Shown: positions 9,093-17,941 of the stretch, in pieces
Layout of the letters: the number at the start of each line of letters is the position of its first letter
Position numbering within the stretch: position 1 is the stretch's first letter
Origin: Microbacterium album
Lineage (GTDB): Bacteria; Actinomycetota; Actinomycetes; Actinomycetales; Microbacteriaceae
Length of the DNA stretch: 64,000 nt
NCBI RefSeq assembly: GCF_014643695.1
Contig: NZ_BMJY01000003.1
Span: forward strand, 124,001 to 188,000
Direction of reading: 5' to 3'
Notes under the pieces: generated by a model
Database searches by the model: none
Told to the model about the DNA's origin: nothing
The model's input: the letters and a program-made list of their open reading frames with translations, nothing else
Made by a program: the position numbers and the translations under genes

Positions 9093-9364
9093 CCGACGGC
9101 TCGCGCACCCTGCCGCCCGAGGCGCTCGACGCGTGGAGCCGTGCCGCCGCGGAGCGGCTCGGCCTGGATCCGGCGGAGGTGCCGATCGCGCTCATCCTGG
9201 ACCTCGCCCGCGACGTCGCCCACGGCGTCGCTCGGCCGGCCGCGCCGCTGACCGCGTTCCTCGCCGGGCTCGCCGCCGGGCGCGCGGGTGGGACCCCCGC
9301 AGACGTCGAGCGGGCCGTCGCCGACGTCGTCTCCCTCGCGAAGACATGGGAGACGGGCCGATGA
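9089..9364 (+). CDS. DUF6457 protein, Mo-cofactor-associated
   Basis: The 91-residue product resembles the small helical DUF6457 domain, which in other actinobacteria I recall as often attached to MobA-type guanylyltransferases. Visible segments are LDAWSRAAAERLGLD, LILDLARDVAHGVARPAAPLTAFLAG and VVSLAKTWE. Here it stands alone between moaC and moaD, overlapping both by ATGA. No MobA-like nucleotidyltransferase is fused to it or nearby. Function unknown; the context implies a role in Mo-cofactor maturation or delivery. There are no transmembrane segments and no metal-binding Cys motif. Confidence 0.7.
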   Translation: MTDGSRTLPPEALDAWSRAAAERLGLDPAEVPIALILDLARDVAHGVARPAAPLTAFLAGLAAGRAGGTPADVERAVADVVSLAKTWETGR

Positions 9365-9594
9365 CCCGCGTGCGCTACTTCGCCGCCGCGGAAGAGGCCG
9401 CCGGACGGGCCGAGGAGACGCGGGACGAGGCCACCCTCGGCGAGCTGCGCGCCGCTCTGACCACCCAGTACCCGGGCCTCGGCGGGATCCTCCCGCGCTG
9501 CGCGGTGCTGGTGGACGGCGAGCGTCGCGACGACGACGCGCCGCTCGCGGGCGCGCAGACGGTCGACGTGCTCCCCCCGTTCGCGGGCGGCTGA
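9361..9594 (+). CDS. moaD: Molybdopterin synthase sulfur carrier subunit
   Basis: The 77-residue ubiquitin-like protein ends in DVLPPFAGG; the terminal Gly-Gly is adenylated and thiocarboxylated to deliver sulfur to molybdopterin. The N-terminus VRYFAAAEEAAGR and LGELRAAL fit MoaD. The start overlaps the DUF6457 gene in ATGA. It is the last gene of the plus-strand operon and faces its partner moaE on the other strand across 16 bases. Confidence 0.92.
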   Translation: MTRVRYFAAAEEAAGRAEETRDEATLGELRAALTTQYPGLGGILPRCAVLVDGERRDDDAPLAGAQTVDVLPPFAGG

Positions 9595-9610
9595 GCCGTC
9601 CGCGGTGCCG

Positions 9611-10042
9611 TCAGCCGCCGAGGCCCTTCCATTCGGTCGTGCCGTCGGCCTCGATCTGCCGCTTCCACACGGGCAGCTCCCGCTTGATGTCCTCGATGAC
9701 CTCGCGGCACGCGGCGAACGCCTCGGATCGGTGCGGTGCCGCGACGGCGATGACGACCGCGGCCTCGCCGACCTCCAGTCGGCCGACGCGATGGCTCACA
9801 GCGACGAGCGCGCCGTGCCGTTCCGCGGCGCCCGCGGCGATCCGATGCAGGACCGTCTCCGCGTCGGGGTGAGACGTGTATTCGAGCGCCGCGACCGTCC
9901 CGGCGGCGTCCGGATCGTGGTCGCGCACGCGGCCGACGAACGAGGTCTCGGCGCCCATGCGGGGGTCGTCGACCGCCGCGACGTGCTCGCCCAGCGCGAT
10001 GGGGGAATCCGAGATCCGCGCGACGCGGACGGCGCCGGTCAC
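9611..10042 (-). CDS. moaE: Molybdopterin synthase catalytic subunit
   Basis: The 143-residue product is the large subunit of molybdopterin synthase. Visible motifs are GAETSFVGRVRDHDPD, VAALEYTSHPDAE, ALVAVSHRVGRLEVGEAAVVIAV and IKRELPVWKRQIEADG, containing the active-site Arg and Lys residues. The end of mog overlaps its start by four bases (the ATG at 10042 lies inside the mog stop region), so the two are cotranslated from the mog promoter. Confidence 0.94.
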   Translation of the reverse strand: MTGAVRVARISDSPIALGEHVAAVDDPRMGAETSFVGRVRDHDPDAAGTVAALEYTSHPDAETVLHRIAAGAAERHGALVAVSHRVGRLEVGEAAVVIAVAAPHRSEAFAACREVIEDIKRELPVWKRQIEADGTTEWKGLGG

Positions 10043-10560
10043 CGGTGGTCCTCCCCCGCCAGCTGGCCCACGGCGTGACGCGCCACGGACAGCACCACGG
10101 GCATCCCGCTGCGCACGGCGGCGGGCGAGCCGGGCAGGTTGACGATCAGCGCGCCGCGCGCCACCCCGGCGATGCCGCGCGACAGCATGCCGGCCGGTTT
10201 CTCGGCCGCCCCGATGCGACGCAGCTCCTCGGCGATCCCCGGCACCTCGCGCTCGATCACGCGCAGCGTCCCCTCCGGCGTCTCGTCGCGCGGTCCGAGT
10301 CCGGTGCCTCCCGTCGTGACGATCACGCGCGCCCCCGCGGCGATCATCGCCACGAGCGCTCGTTCCACGTTCTCCGCTCCGTCCGGCACGACCACCGCGT
10401 CGTCGCAGTCGAAGCCACCGACGCGCAGCGCGGCGACGGCAGCGGGACCGGACAGGTCTTCGCGCTCGCCGCGCGACGAACGATCGCTCACCGTGATCAC
10501 GGCCCCGCGCAGTTCGGTCACGGCCGGCTCGGGCGCGGTGGTCGTGGGCGGCTCATCCAT
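10039..10560 (-). CDS. mog: Molybdopterin adenylyltransferase, MogA/MoaB family
   Basis: The 173-residue product has the MoCF-binding fold that adenylates molybdopterin before MoeA adds the metal. Key motifs are AVITVSDRSSRGEREDLSGP, VIVTTGGTGLGPRDETPE and ALIVNLPGSPAAVR. The ATG at 10560 is preceded by TAGACT at seven bases, so the transcript is leaderless or nearly so. It forms a two-gene unit with moaE and diverges from narK. Confidence 0.9.
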   Translation of the reverse strand: MDEPPTTTAPEPAVTELRGAVITVSDRSSRGEREDLSGPAAVAALRVGGFDCDDAVVVPDGAENVERALVAMIAAGARVIVTTGGTGLGPRDETPEGTLRVIEREVPGIAEELRRIGAAEKPAGMLSRGIAGVARGALIVNLPGSPAAVRSGMPVVLSVARHAVGQLAGEDHR

Positions 10561-10567
10561 GCCAGCG

Positions 10568-10573
10568 AGTCTA
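10568..10573 (-). promoter_or_regulatory. -10 element of mog
   Basis: On the minus strand TAGACT is followed by seven bases and the mog ATG, close to the leaderless spacing seen elsewhere in the window. Confidence 0.45.
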
Positions 10574-10652
10574 CGAAACGCGCGGCGGGCCCGGCGGAGG
10601 ACGCCATGTTTCGGGCGTGTGACGAAGCCCTCAACGGGTCCGGGGCAGCCGC

Positions 10653-10685
10653 GTGATCGAACGGTGATCGAGAGGTAACCCGCGA
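10653..10685 (+). promoter_or_regulatory. Three 11-base repeats resembling GlnR half-sites upstream of narK
   Basis: GTGAT, GTGAT and GTAAC begin at 10653, 10664 and 10675, exactly 11 bases apart, and each is followed by six less conserved bases. This matches the GTnAC-n6 spacing of GlnR half-sites in actinobacteria. They lie about 40-70 bases before the likely narK transcription start, a usual position for an activator. The GAAAC-type half-sites of a full GlnR box are not in register, so the assignment is tentative. Confidence 0.4.
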
Positions 10686-10712
10686 GCGCTCGGGCACGAA
10701 ACATCCCGCCCC

Positions 10713-10718
10713 TACCTT
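10713..10718 (+). promoter_or_regulatory. Possible -10 element of narK
   Basis: TACCTT lies about 37 bases before the narK ATG, and CCGGAGGAG provides a strong ribosome-binding site. The -35 region is poor, as expected for an activated promoter. Confidence 0.35.
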
Positions 10719-10754
10719 CGGAACCACACGCCGCTGCCATCCGGAGGAGTCGCC

Positions 10755-12173
10755 ATGGCCATGTCCCTGAGCACCACCCCGCACAGCACCGCCCCTCACA
10801 GCACCGCCGACACCGCTTCCCGCACGACGATCGTGCGCCGCCCCGGGCGCTGGATCGACGGCTGGAACCCCGAGGACGACGTCTTCTGGGCGTCGCAGGG
10901 CCGGGCGATCGCCCGGCGCAATCTGCGCTGGTCAATCTTCGCGGAGTTCCTCGGCTTCATCGTGTGGCAGCTGTGGAGCATCGTCGTCGTGCTGCTCCCG
11001 GCGGCGGGCTTCACGCTGTCGACCACGGAGTCGTTCTGGCTCATCTCCCTCCCGAGCCTCGTGGGAGCCACGATGCGCTTCCCCTACACGTTCGCCGTCG
11101 CGCTCTTCGGCGGTCGCAACTGGACGATCGTCTCGGCCGGCCTGCTGCTGATCCCGGCCGCGCTGCTGGGCGTCGTGGTGCAGAACCCGGAGACGCCGTT
11201 CGGCGTGCTGCTGCTGGTGGGGGCGCTCGGGGGCTTCGGCGGCGGCAACTTCGCCAGCTCCATGGCCAACATCACCTACTTCTTCCCGCAGCGGGAGAAG
11301 GGCTGGGCGCTCGGGCTCAACGCCGCCGGCGGCAACCTGGGCACGTCGATCGCGCAGCTCCTGGTCCCGATCGCCGTCACCCTCGGCGCGGCGGGCACGC
11401 TGAACATCCAGCTGGCGGGGTGGATGTGGATCCCGCTGATCCTGCTGGCGATGTGGGGCGCGTATCGCTTCATGGACAACCTGTCGTCGGCGAAGGCGGA
11501 TTTCGCGGGGGCGGCGTCGGCGCTGCGCGAGCCGCACCTGTGGGTGATGGCGCTGCTGTACATCGGCACCTTCGGCTCCTTCATCGGCTTCGCGGGAGTG
11601 TTCCCGAAGCTGATCGCGGACCAGTTCCCCGAGTTCTCCACGTTCCACGTGGGCACCGCCTCGCTGACGCTCGCGTTCCTCGGCGCGCTCGTCGGTTCCC
11701 TGGCCCGTCCCTACGGAGGGCGCCTGGCCGACCGCTTCGGCGGCGCCCGCATGACGATCGTCGCGTTCATGCTCATGATCGCCGGAGCCCTCGGGCTCAT
11801 CCTCACGCTGCCGCTCGGCAGCTTCTGGGTGTTCCTCGGCTGCTTCCTGCTGCTGTTCGTCGCCACCGGAATGGGCAACGGCGCGACGTACCGCATGATC
11901 CCGAGCATCTTCGCGGCGCGCGGCGCCGCGACGGCGGGGGACGCGCACTCGGTGAGCGCCCAGCGCAAGGGCGCCGCGGCCCTCGGTCTGATATCGGCGA
12001 TCGGTGCCTACGGAGGGTTCGTCATCCCGCAGGTGCTGGCGGCCTCGCACGCCGCCACGGGCGGATACACCGCCGCGTTCTGGGGCTTCATCGCCGCATA
12101 CGCCGTCATGCTGGTCGTGACCGCCGCCGTCTACCTCGTGCCGCGGGCCTCGCTGGCCGGGCACCGGATCTGA
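10755..12173 (+). CDS. narK: Nitrate/nitrite transporter, NarK family (MFS)
   Basis: The 472-residue integral membrane protein has about twelve hydrophobic segments. NarK features are visible: RRNLRWSIFAEFLGFIVWQLWS in the first helix, MRFPYTF with the substrate-binding Arg, and the nitrate-signature regions GALGGFGGGNFASSMANITYFFP and FVATGMGNGATYRMIP. It should import nitrate for the reductases encoded next. A strong GGAGGAG precedes the ATG. The stop overlaps the next start by one base (TGATG), placing narK first in a narK-nasB-nasA operon. Confidence 0.94.
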   Translation: MAMSLSTTPHSTAPHSTADTASRTTIVRRPGRWIDGWNPEDDVFWASQGRAIARRNLRWSIFAEFLGFIVWQLWSIVVVLLPAAGFTLSTTESFWLISLPSLVGATMRFPYTFAVALFGGRNWTIVSAGLLLIPAALLGVVVQNPETPFGVLLLVGALGGFGGGNFASSMANITYFFPQREKGWALGLNAAGGNLGTSIAQLLVPIAVTLGAAGTLNIQLAGWMWIPLILLAMWGAYRFMDNLSSAKADFAGAASALREPHLWVMALLYIGTFGSFIGFAGVFPKLIADQFPEFSTFHVGTASLTLAFLGALVGSLARPYGGRLADRFGGARMTIVAFMLMIAGALGLILTLPLGSFWVFLGCFLLLFVATGMGNGATYRMIPSIFAARGAATAGDAHSVSAQRKGAAALGLISAIGAYGGFVIPQVLAASHAATGGYTAAFWGFIAAYAVMLVVTAAVYLVPRASLAGHRI

Positions 12174-13738
12174 TGGCCATGCCGGTCGCCCGCGCCACGC
12201 CGCCGCGCGTCGTCCTGATCGGTCTCGGCCCGGTGGGCCTGCGCTTCGCCGAGGAGCTGCTCCCCGCGATCAGCGCCGGACGCCTCACGCTCACGATCAT
12301 CGGGGCCGAGAGCGAGGCGCCCTACAACCGGGTGCTGGTCGCGGAATACGCGGTCGGCGATCTCGACAGGGACGAGCTGACGATCGGGGACGTCGCCGAG
12401 CTGCGGGCGGCCGGCGCGGAGGTCATGGTGGGCGCGCGGGCGGCGTCGATCGATCGGAGTACGCGCGAGGTGACCCTGGACGACGGCCGCCGCATCGCCT
12501 ACGACAGGCTCGTGCTGGCGACCGGTGCGCGCGCGACCGTGCCCGCGCTGGACGGGCTCGAGCGGCTCGGTGCCGACACCTCGGGGCTGGACGACGCTCT
12601 CACGTCCGGCGTGTGCGTCCTGCGCAGCACCGAGGACGCCGAGCGCCTCCGCGCGCGGATCGCCCCCGGCGCACGGATCGTCGTGCTGGGCGCGGGGGTC
12701 CTCGGGATCGAGCTCGCCCTGCTGCTGGCGCGGACCGGCGCGTCGGTGCGGTTGGCGCACTTCGGCCCGGCACCGATGCCACGCCAGCTCGATCGCGGTG
12801 CGGCCGCCGTGCTCACGGCGGCTCTCGCGTCGGCCGGGGTCGAGGTGGTCCCCCACACCCGCGCCGAAGCGGTCATCGCCCGCCAGAGTGCAGACGGCGT
12901 CCGGACCTTCCGCGCGCTCGTCACCTCCGACGGACGGCGCATCGACGGCGACCTCCTGGTGCTCTCCTGCGGTGTCCGCGCGCGCACCGAGCTCGCCGAG
13001 TCCGCCGGGCTGCGCGTCGGCGCCGGCGTGCTCGTCGACGCGCGACTCGCCTCCTGGTCGGATGAGCGCATCCACGCGATCGGGGACTGCGCGCAGGTGG
13101 CCGACCGGGCTCCGGACGCACCCGACGCGGGGTCCGGGGGCCCGAGCGGGCTGATCGGGCCCGGCTGGCGGCAGGCCGAATGGCTCGCGCGCGCGCTACG
13201 GGAGGAGCTGGACGGCGTCGCGCCGGGCGCCTTCGTCGACGAGGCGCCCGGTGTGGTGGCGCTCAAGGCGGAACAGGTGGATCTGGTCGCCGCGGGCGAG
13301 GTCTCCGCCGACCCGTTCGCCCCGGTCCCCGCGGGCGAGAAGGCGCCGGGTGTCGCCGTGTGGGCGGACCCCCAGCACGGCGCCTACGTCAAGATGGTCA
13401 CGACCGACGGGGCGCTGACCGGGTTCGTCGCCGTGGGGCTCCCCCGCACCGCCGCCGAGCTGAGCGTGCTGTACGCGCGTCGCGGCGAGCTGCCCGCGGA
13501 CCGGTCCCTGCTGCTGCGGCTCGATGCCGCGGAGGAGCAGGTTCCCCGCCCGACCGGGCGCGACGCGACCGTCTGCGTCTGCAACGGCATCACGGCCGGG
13601 GCGATCGAGGACGCGATCGGCGACGGCTGCGCATCCGTGGCGGACGTGGGGCGGTGCACCAGGGCCGGAACCGGGTGCGGCGGCTGCCGGGCGCGGATCG
13701 CCGAGCTGCTCGGAGCCCGAGAGGCGGCGGCCGCATGA
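12173..13738 (+). CDS. nasB: Nitrate reductase electron-transfer subunit: FAD/NAD(P) oxidoreductase with [2Fe-2S] domain
   Basis: The 521-residue product resembles the N-terminal half of NirB and NasB/NasC proteins that carry electrons from NAD(P)H to assimilatory nitrate reductase. An FAD-binding segment (VVLIGLGPVGLRFAEEL) begins near residue 11, and the NAD-binding Rossmann motif is VVLGAGVLGIELALLLAR. HAIGDCAQV completes the flavoprotein core. The C-terminal BFD-type domain carries VCVCNGITAGAIEDAI and RAGTGCGGC, giving four [2Fe-2S] cysteines. The ATG at 12173 overlaps the narK stop and the end overlaps nasA by ATGA. Confidence 0.88.
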   Translation: MAMPVARATPPRVVLIGLGPVGLRFAEELLPAISAGRLTLTIIGAESEAPYNRVLVAEYAVGDLDRDELTIGDVAELRAAGAEVMVGARAASIDRSTREVTLDDGRRIAYDRLVLATGARATVPALDGLERLGADTSGLDDALTSGVCVLRSTEDAERLRARIAPGARIVVLGAGVLGIELALLLARTGASVRLAHFGPAPMPRQLDRGAAAVLTAALASAGVEVVPHTRAEAVIARQSADGVRTFRALVTSDGRRIDGDLLVLSCGVRARTELAESAGLRVGAGVLVDARLASWSDERIHAIGDCAQVADRAPDAPDAGSGGPSGLIGPGWRQAEWLARALREELDGVAPGAFVDEAPGVVALKAEQVDLVAAGEVSADPFAPVPAGEKAPGVAVWADPQHGAYVKMVTTDGALTGFVAVGLPRTAAELSVLYARRGELPADRSLLLRLDAAEEQVPRPTGRDATVCVCNGITAGAIEDAIGDGCASVADVGRCTRAGTGCGGCRARIAELLGAREAAAA

Positions 13739-15861
13739 CGTACTCGGCTCTCGCCGCAGCGCCGCCGGACACGGCCCCGGCCACGGCGACGCACTGCCCG
13801 TACTGCGCGCTGCAGTGCGCCATGAGCCTGCGCCCCACGCCCCGCGAGCGCCTCCCCGTCGCCGTCGCGGGCCGCGACTTCCCCACCAACCGCGGCGGCC
13901 TCTGCCGCAAGGGCTGGACGGCTGCGGAGCTGCTCGCGACACCTGACCGCCTGACGAGCCCGCTCCTGCGCGGCGACGACGGCGAGCTGCGGACGGTGTC
14001 CTGGGAGGATGCCCTGGACCACGTCGCCGCCCGCATCGCCGCCCTCCGCGCGGAGAGCGGACCCGACGCGATCGGCGTCTTCGGGGGCGGAGGCCTGACG
14101 AACGAGAAGGCCTACCAGCTCGGCAAGTTCGCCCGCATCGCCCTGCGGACGTCCCGCATCGACTACAACGGCCGGTTCTGCATGTCGTCGGCCGCCGCCG
14201 CCGCGAACCGCGCGTTCGGCATCGACCGTGGCCTGCCGTTCCCGCTGACCGACCTCGACACGGCCGAGACGATCCTGCTGCTGGGATCGAACGTTGGCGA
14301 CACGATGCCGCCCTTCGTCTCCCACCTGCAGGGAGCGCGCGCACGCGGCGGTCTGGTGGTGGTCGACCCTCGCCGCAGCACGACGGCAGCGCTCACCGCC
14401 GACGGCGCGGGCCTGCACCTCCAGCCGGTCCCCGGCGCCGATCTCCCCCTGCTCCTGGGCCTGATCCACGTCGTGATCGCCGAGCGCCTGTACGACGAGG
14501 AGTACGTGGGCCGGCGCACGACCGGCTTCGCTGCGCTCAGGCGCTCGGTGGCGGCGTGGTGGCCGGAACGCGCCGCGCAGGCGACCGGAGTGCCCGCCGA
14601 CACCATCCGTTCGCTGTCGCGGCGTCTCGCGACGTCCGGATCCACCTACATCCTCACGGGACGGGGCGTCGAACAGCACGCGGACGGAACGGACACCGCC
14701 ACCGCCGCGATCAACCTCGCGCTCCTGCTCGGTCTGCCGGGAACCCCCGGCAACGGGTACGGCACCCTGACCGGCCAGGGCAACGGCCAGGGCGGGCGTG
14801 AGCACGGACAGAAGTCCGATCAGCTCCCCGGCTACCGGAGAATCGACGATCCGGCCGCCCGTGCGCACGTCGCCGCGGTGTGGGGCGTCGATCCGGAGCT
14901 CATCCCCGGCCCCGGCGTCCCGGCGGTGCAGCTGCTGCGCAGCTGCGGGCGCCAGGGCGGGATCCGCGCGCTGCTCGTCCACGGGTCGAACGTCGTGGTG
15001 TCGTCGCCGCACGTGCAGTCGGTGCGGGATGCGCTGGGCCGCCTCGACCTGCTCGTCGTGAGCGACTTCGTCCTGTCGGAGACGGCGCGGATGGCCGACG
15101 TCGTGCTGCCGGTGCTGCAGTGGGCCGAGGAGGAGGGCACCATGACCAACCTCGACGGGCGCGTGCTGCGGCGACGCCGCGCCGTCCCGCCGCCCGCGGG
15201 AGCGCGCAGTGAGCTGTGGATCATGGCGGAGCTCGCCCGGCGGCTGGACGCACCCGGCACGTGGGACGTGGAACCGTCGCGGGTGTTCGACGAACTCGCG
15301 CGTGCCTCGGCCGGCGGGCCGGCCGACTACTCCGGGCTCAGCCACGAGCTGCTCGACGCGGGCGAGGTCGCCCACTGGCCGTATCCGGCAGACGGCGAGA
15401 GCACCCCGCGGATGTTCGCGCACCGTTTCGCGCACCCCGACGGGCGCGCCCGGCTGGTCGCGGTCCGCGCCGCGACGCGCGAGAGTCCGCGGGGGGCGCA
15501 GCTGAGCCTCATCACGGGCCGCCTGCTCGAGCACTACCAGAGCGGCGCCCAGACCCGCCGGGTGCCCGAGCTGACGGAGGCCAGCGCCGAGCTCGTCGCC
15601 CAACTCCACCCCGCAACCGCGCGCGACCGGGGACTGCGTGACGGCGACCGGGTGCGGATCGAGAACGGGCGCGGTTCCCTGGAGGCGCGCGTCGGGGTGA
15701 GCGGCAACATCCGCCCCGACACCGTCTTCCTGCCGTTCCACTTCCCGGACGATCAGAGCGTGAACCTGCTCACGGACGACCGCCTCGACCCGGTGTCGTC
15801 CATGCCGGAGTTCAAACACGCCGTGGTCGACCTCACTCGGGTGGACCGGGCGCGCGCGTGA
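13735..15861 (+). CDS. nasA: Assimilatory nitrate reductase catalytic subunit
   Basis: The 708-residue cytoplasmic molybdoenzyme reduces nitrate to nitrite. The N-terminal [4Fe-4S] ligands are C21, C24, C28 and C57 (HCPYCALQC and GGLCRKGW). The likely Mo ligand is the cysteine in YNGRFCMSSAAAA. Molybdopterin-binding segments include LLLGSNVGDTMPPF, GTLTGQGNGQGGREHGQKSD and LLVHGSNVVVSS, and a C-terminal dinucleotide-binding domain starts near LITGRLLEHYQSG. There is no Tat signal. It needs a guanine-dinucleotide cofactor, yet no mobA is in this cluster. It ends convergent with trmD. Confidence 0.94.
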   Translation: MTYSALAAAPPDTAPATATHCPYCALQCAMSLRPTPRERLPVAVAGRDFPTNRGGLCRKGWTAAELLATPDRLTSPLLRGDDGELRTVSWEDALDHVAARIAALRAESGPDAIGVFGGGGLTNEKAYQLGKFARIALRTSRIDYNGRFCMSSAAAAANRAFGIDRGLPFPLTDLDTAETILLLGSNVGDTMPPFVSHLQGARARGGLVVVDPRRSTTAALTADGAGLHLQPVPGADLPLLLGLIHVVIAERLYDEEYVGRRTTGFAALRRSVAAWWPERAAQATGVPADTIRSLSRRLATSGSTYILTGRGVEQHADGTDTATAAINLALLLGLPGTPGNGYGTLTGQGNGQGGREHGQKSDQLPGYRRIDDPAARAHVAAVWGVDPELIPGPGVPAVQLLRSCGRQGGIRALLVHGSNVVVSSPHVQSVRDALGRLDLLVVSDFVLSETARMADVVLPVLQWAEEEGTMTNLDGRVLRRRRAVPPPAGARSELWIMAELARRLDAPGTWDVEPSRVFDELARASAGGPADYSGLSHELLDAGEVAHWPYPADGESTPRMFAHRFAHPDGRARLVAVRAATRESPRGAQLSLITGRLLEHYQSGAQTRRVPELTEASAELVAQLHPATARDRGLRDGDRVRIENGRGSLEARVGVSGNIRPDTVFLPFHFPDDQSVNLLTDDRLDPVSSMPEFKHAVVDLTRVDRARA

Positions 15862-15878
15862 CGGCCGCGCCGCGCGGC

Positions 15879-16559
15879 TCAGTCCGGCAGGAGGTCGGGC
15901 CGCCGCTCCCGCGTGCGCTCGATGCTCTGCTCACGGCGCCAGGCGGCCACCGCGGCGTGGTTGCCGCTCAGCAGCACGGGCGGCACCTCGAGTCCGCGCC
16001 AGACGGCGGGCTTGGTGTAGATCGGGTACTCGAGCAGCCCGTCCTCGTGCGACTCCTCCAGGAGGCTCTCCGGGTTGCCCATGAACCCGGGAAGGAGCCG
16101 GGTGATGGCCTCGATCATCGCCATCGCGGCGACCTCGCCGCCGTTGAGCACGTAGTCGCCGATGCTGACGAGGCGCACGCGGCCCCGGGCGGCGTAGTGG
16201 TCGATCACGCGCTGGTCGATGCCCTCGTAACGGCCGCAGGCGAACACGAGCTGCTTCTCCTGGGCGAGCTCGCGCGCCAGCGGCTGGCGGAAGACCTCGC
16301 CGGACGGCGTCGGCACCACCAGGACCGCGTCCTCGCCGAGGATCTCGTCGAGCGCCTCGCCCCACGGCTCCGGCTTCATGACCATGCCTGCGCCGCCGCC
16401 GTACGGCGTGTCGTCGACGGTGCGGTGGCGGTCGTGCGTCCAGTCGCGCAAGTCGTGCACCCGCACGTCGAGCAGGCCCTTCTCCCGGGCCCTGCCGAGG
16501 AGCGATACGCCCAGCACATCGAAGAACGTCGGGAAGATCGTGACAATGTCGATGCGCAT
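15879..16559 (-). CDS. trmD: tRNA (guanine-37-N1)-methyltransferase
   Basis: The 226-residue product is a SPOUT-class methyltransferase. The SAM-binding trefoil knot is visible in [38 protein letters not shown] and [25 protein letters not shown] (read across three blocks). The N-terminus [13 protein letters not shown] and [17 protein letters not shown] are typical. It is the last gene of rpsP-khpA-rimM-trmD, read right to left. Confidence 0.96.
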   Translation of the reverse strand: MRIDIVTIFPTFFDVLGVSLLGRAREKGLLDVRVHDLRDWTHDRHRTVDDTPYGGGAGMVMKPEPWGEALDEILGEDAVLVVPTPSGEVFRQPLARELAQEKQLVFACGRYEGIDQRVIDHYAARGRVRLVSIGDYVLNGGEVAAMAMIEAITRLLPGFMGNPESLLEESHEDGLLEYPIYTKPAVWRGLEVPPVLLSGNHAAVAAWRREQSIERTRERRPDLLPD

Positions 16560-16563
16560 CGGT

Positions 16564-17160
16564 TCAGGCCTCGGCGTCGCGCGTCTCCGCCTCAGCGGCC
16601 TGCTCGGGCTCCGTCTCCGGCAGCTCCTCGAACAGTCCGGGGGGCGGGGTCACGACGATGCGGCCGCCCTCCACGTCGACCTCGGGCACGATCGCGGCCA
16701 CGAACGGTACGAGCACCTCGCCGGCGTCGGTCGCCACGGCCAACAGGTCCTGGGCCGGGAAATGGTCGACGCGGGCGACCTTGCCCACGACAGCGCCGTC
16801 GCGGATCACGTCCAGTCCGATCAGCTGGTGGTCGTACCACGCGTCGGGCTCGGCGGGAGCGTCCTCGTCCTGGTCGATCCACAGGATGGCGCGCACGAGC
16901 GTCTCCGCGGCGGTGCGGTCGTCGACGCCCTCGAAAAATACGACCGGGTGGGAGTTCATCCAGCGGAACTCGCGGACCGTGACGGTCTTACCGTGCCACT
17001 GCGAGTGCTCGGGGACCTGCAGGGTGAACGTCGCGCCGGGCACGAACCGGCCGTTCGGGTCATCCGTGTACAGCTCGAGCTTGAGCGCACCCTTGAGGCC
17101 GTGCGCCTTGACGAGCCGTCCGACGCGCAGCTGGTTCTTGGGAGACTTCGCCGCCGCCAC
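16564..17160 (-). CDS. rimM: 16S rRNA processing / 30S maturation factor
   Basis: The 198-residue product has the RimM N-terminal barrel ([20 protein letters not shown]) and the C-terminal PRC-barrel ([12 protein letters not shown] and [20 protein letters not shown]). It binds ribosomal protein S19 and assists 30S assembly. The C-terminus is an acidic Glu/Ala tail. It lies between khpA and trmD with gaps of a few bases. Confidence 0.93.
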   Translation of the reverse strand: MAAAKSPKNQLRVGRLVKAHGLKGALKLELYTDDPNGRFVPGATFTLQVPEHSQWHGKTVTVREFRWMNSHPVVFFEGVDDRTAAETLVRAILWIDQDEDAPAEPDAWYDHQLIGLDVIRDGAVVGKVARVDHFPAQDLLAVATDAGEVLVPFVAAIVPEVDVEGGRIVVTPPPGLFEELPETEPEQAAEAETRDAEA

Positions 17161-17161
17161 G

Positions 17162-17392
17162 TCAGTCGTCCGCGACGTCGACGCGCACGCGCCAGCCGTC
17201 CGCGAGCGCCGACACGAGCGTGCGGAGGGCCTTCGCGGTACGACCGCCGCGCCCGATCACCCGGCCGCGGTCGTCGGGGTGGACGTGCACCTCGAGCACG
17301 TCACCCCGCGACGAGGCGGACGAGAGGATGCGCACGTCGTCCGGGTGATCGACGATCCCCTTGACGAGGTGCTCGAGCGCGGCGGCCAGCAC
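17162..17392 (-). CDS. khpA: KH-domain RNA-binding protein
   Basis: The 76-residue product is a single KH domain with the RNA-binding GxxG loop in VIGRGGRTAKALRTLV. Family members (YlqC/KhpA) bind RNA with KhpB and influence cell division and envelope synthesis in other Gram-positives. It sits in the conserved rpsP-khpA-rimM-trmD order with two-base gaps. The ATG at 17392 starts a hydrophobic helix (MLAAALEHLVKGIVDHPDDV) typical of the family. Confidence 0.92.
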   Translation of the reverse strand: MLAAALEHLVKGIVDHPDDVRILSSASSRGDVLEVHVHPDDRGRVIGRGGRTAKALRTLVSALADGWRVRVDVADD

Positions 17393-17394
17393 GA

Positions 17395-17814
17395 TTACTC
17401 GGCGGTCTCGGCCTCGGCGGCCGGCTCCGACGCCTCAGCCTCAGCCGGGGCCTCGGCCTTATTCTCGACGCGCGGCTTGACGACCGACTTCTTCGAGGAG
17501 TCGGCGACGTACGCCTGCTTCTCTTCGGCGGTCTTCAGCGTGCTCTTCGCGTCCTTGTCGCCCTTGAAGGTGCCCCAGTCGCCGGTGATCTTGAGGATGG
17601 CGCGAACCTGCTCGGTCGGCTGGGCGCCGACGGACAGCCAGTACTGCGCGCGCTCCGAGTCGACCTCGATGAACGAGGGCTCCTCGGTCGGGTGGTACTT
17701 GCCGATCTCCTCGATCACGCGACCGTCGCGCTTGGTGCGCGAGTCGGCGACGACGATGCGGTAGTACGGCGCGCGGATCTTGCCCAGGCGCTTCAGACGG
17801 ATCTTGACAGCCAC
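17395..17814 (-). CDS. rpsP: 30S ribosomal protein S16
   Basis: The 139-residue product begins [20 protein letters not shown] and contains [19 protein letters not shown], both diagnostic of S16. The tail beyond about residue 90 is an actinobacterial extension that becomes very rich in Glu and Ala. The start is GTG at 17814, with AGGAGA four bases upstream. It is the first gene of a four-gene operon and has a leader of about 130 bases or more. Confidence 0.96.
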   Translation of the reverse strand: MAVKIRLKRLGKIRAPYYRIVVADSRTKRDGRVIEEIGKYHPTEEPSFIEVDSERAQYWLSVGAQPTEQVRAILKITGDWGTFKGDKDAKSTLKTAEEKQAYVADSSKKSVVKPRVENKAEAPAEAEASEPAAEAETAE

Positions 17815-17912
17815 GATTCTCCTGTGTGGTGTGAATGACGAGACGAACCAGTCGCCCGGTGAGTGGGGTGCACACCGGCGGAAGCTCAAAAGAAGAGGAC
17901 GGGGGCTGGATA

Positions 17913-17940
17913 GAGGGTCGAGCCACCCGGTCCGACCCTC
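17913..17940 (-). promoter_or_regulatory. Hairpin in the rpsP leader
   Basis: Arms GAGGGTCG and CGACCCTC pair perfectly around a 12-base loop about 100 bases before rpsP. On the minus strand the stem is followed by a pyrimidine-rich stretch with TTCTTTT. It may be an attenuator, an autoregulatory site for S16 or a terminator of an upstream transcript; the sequence alone does not decide. Confidence 0.4.
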
Positions 17941-17941
17941 C

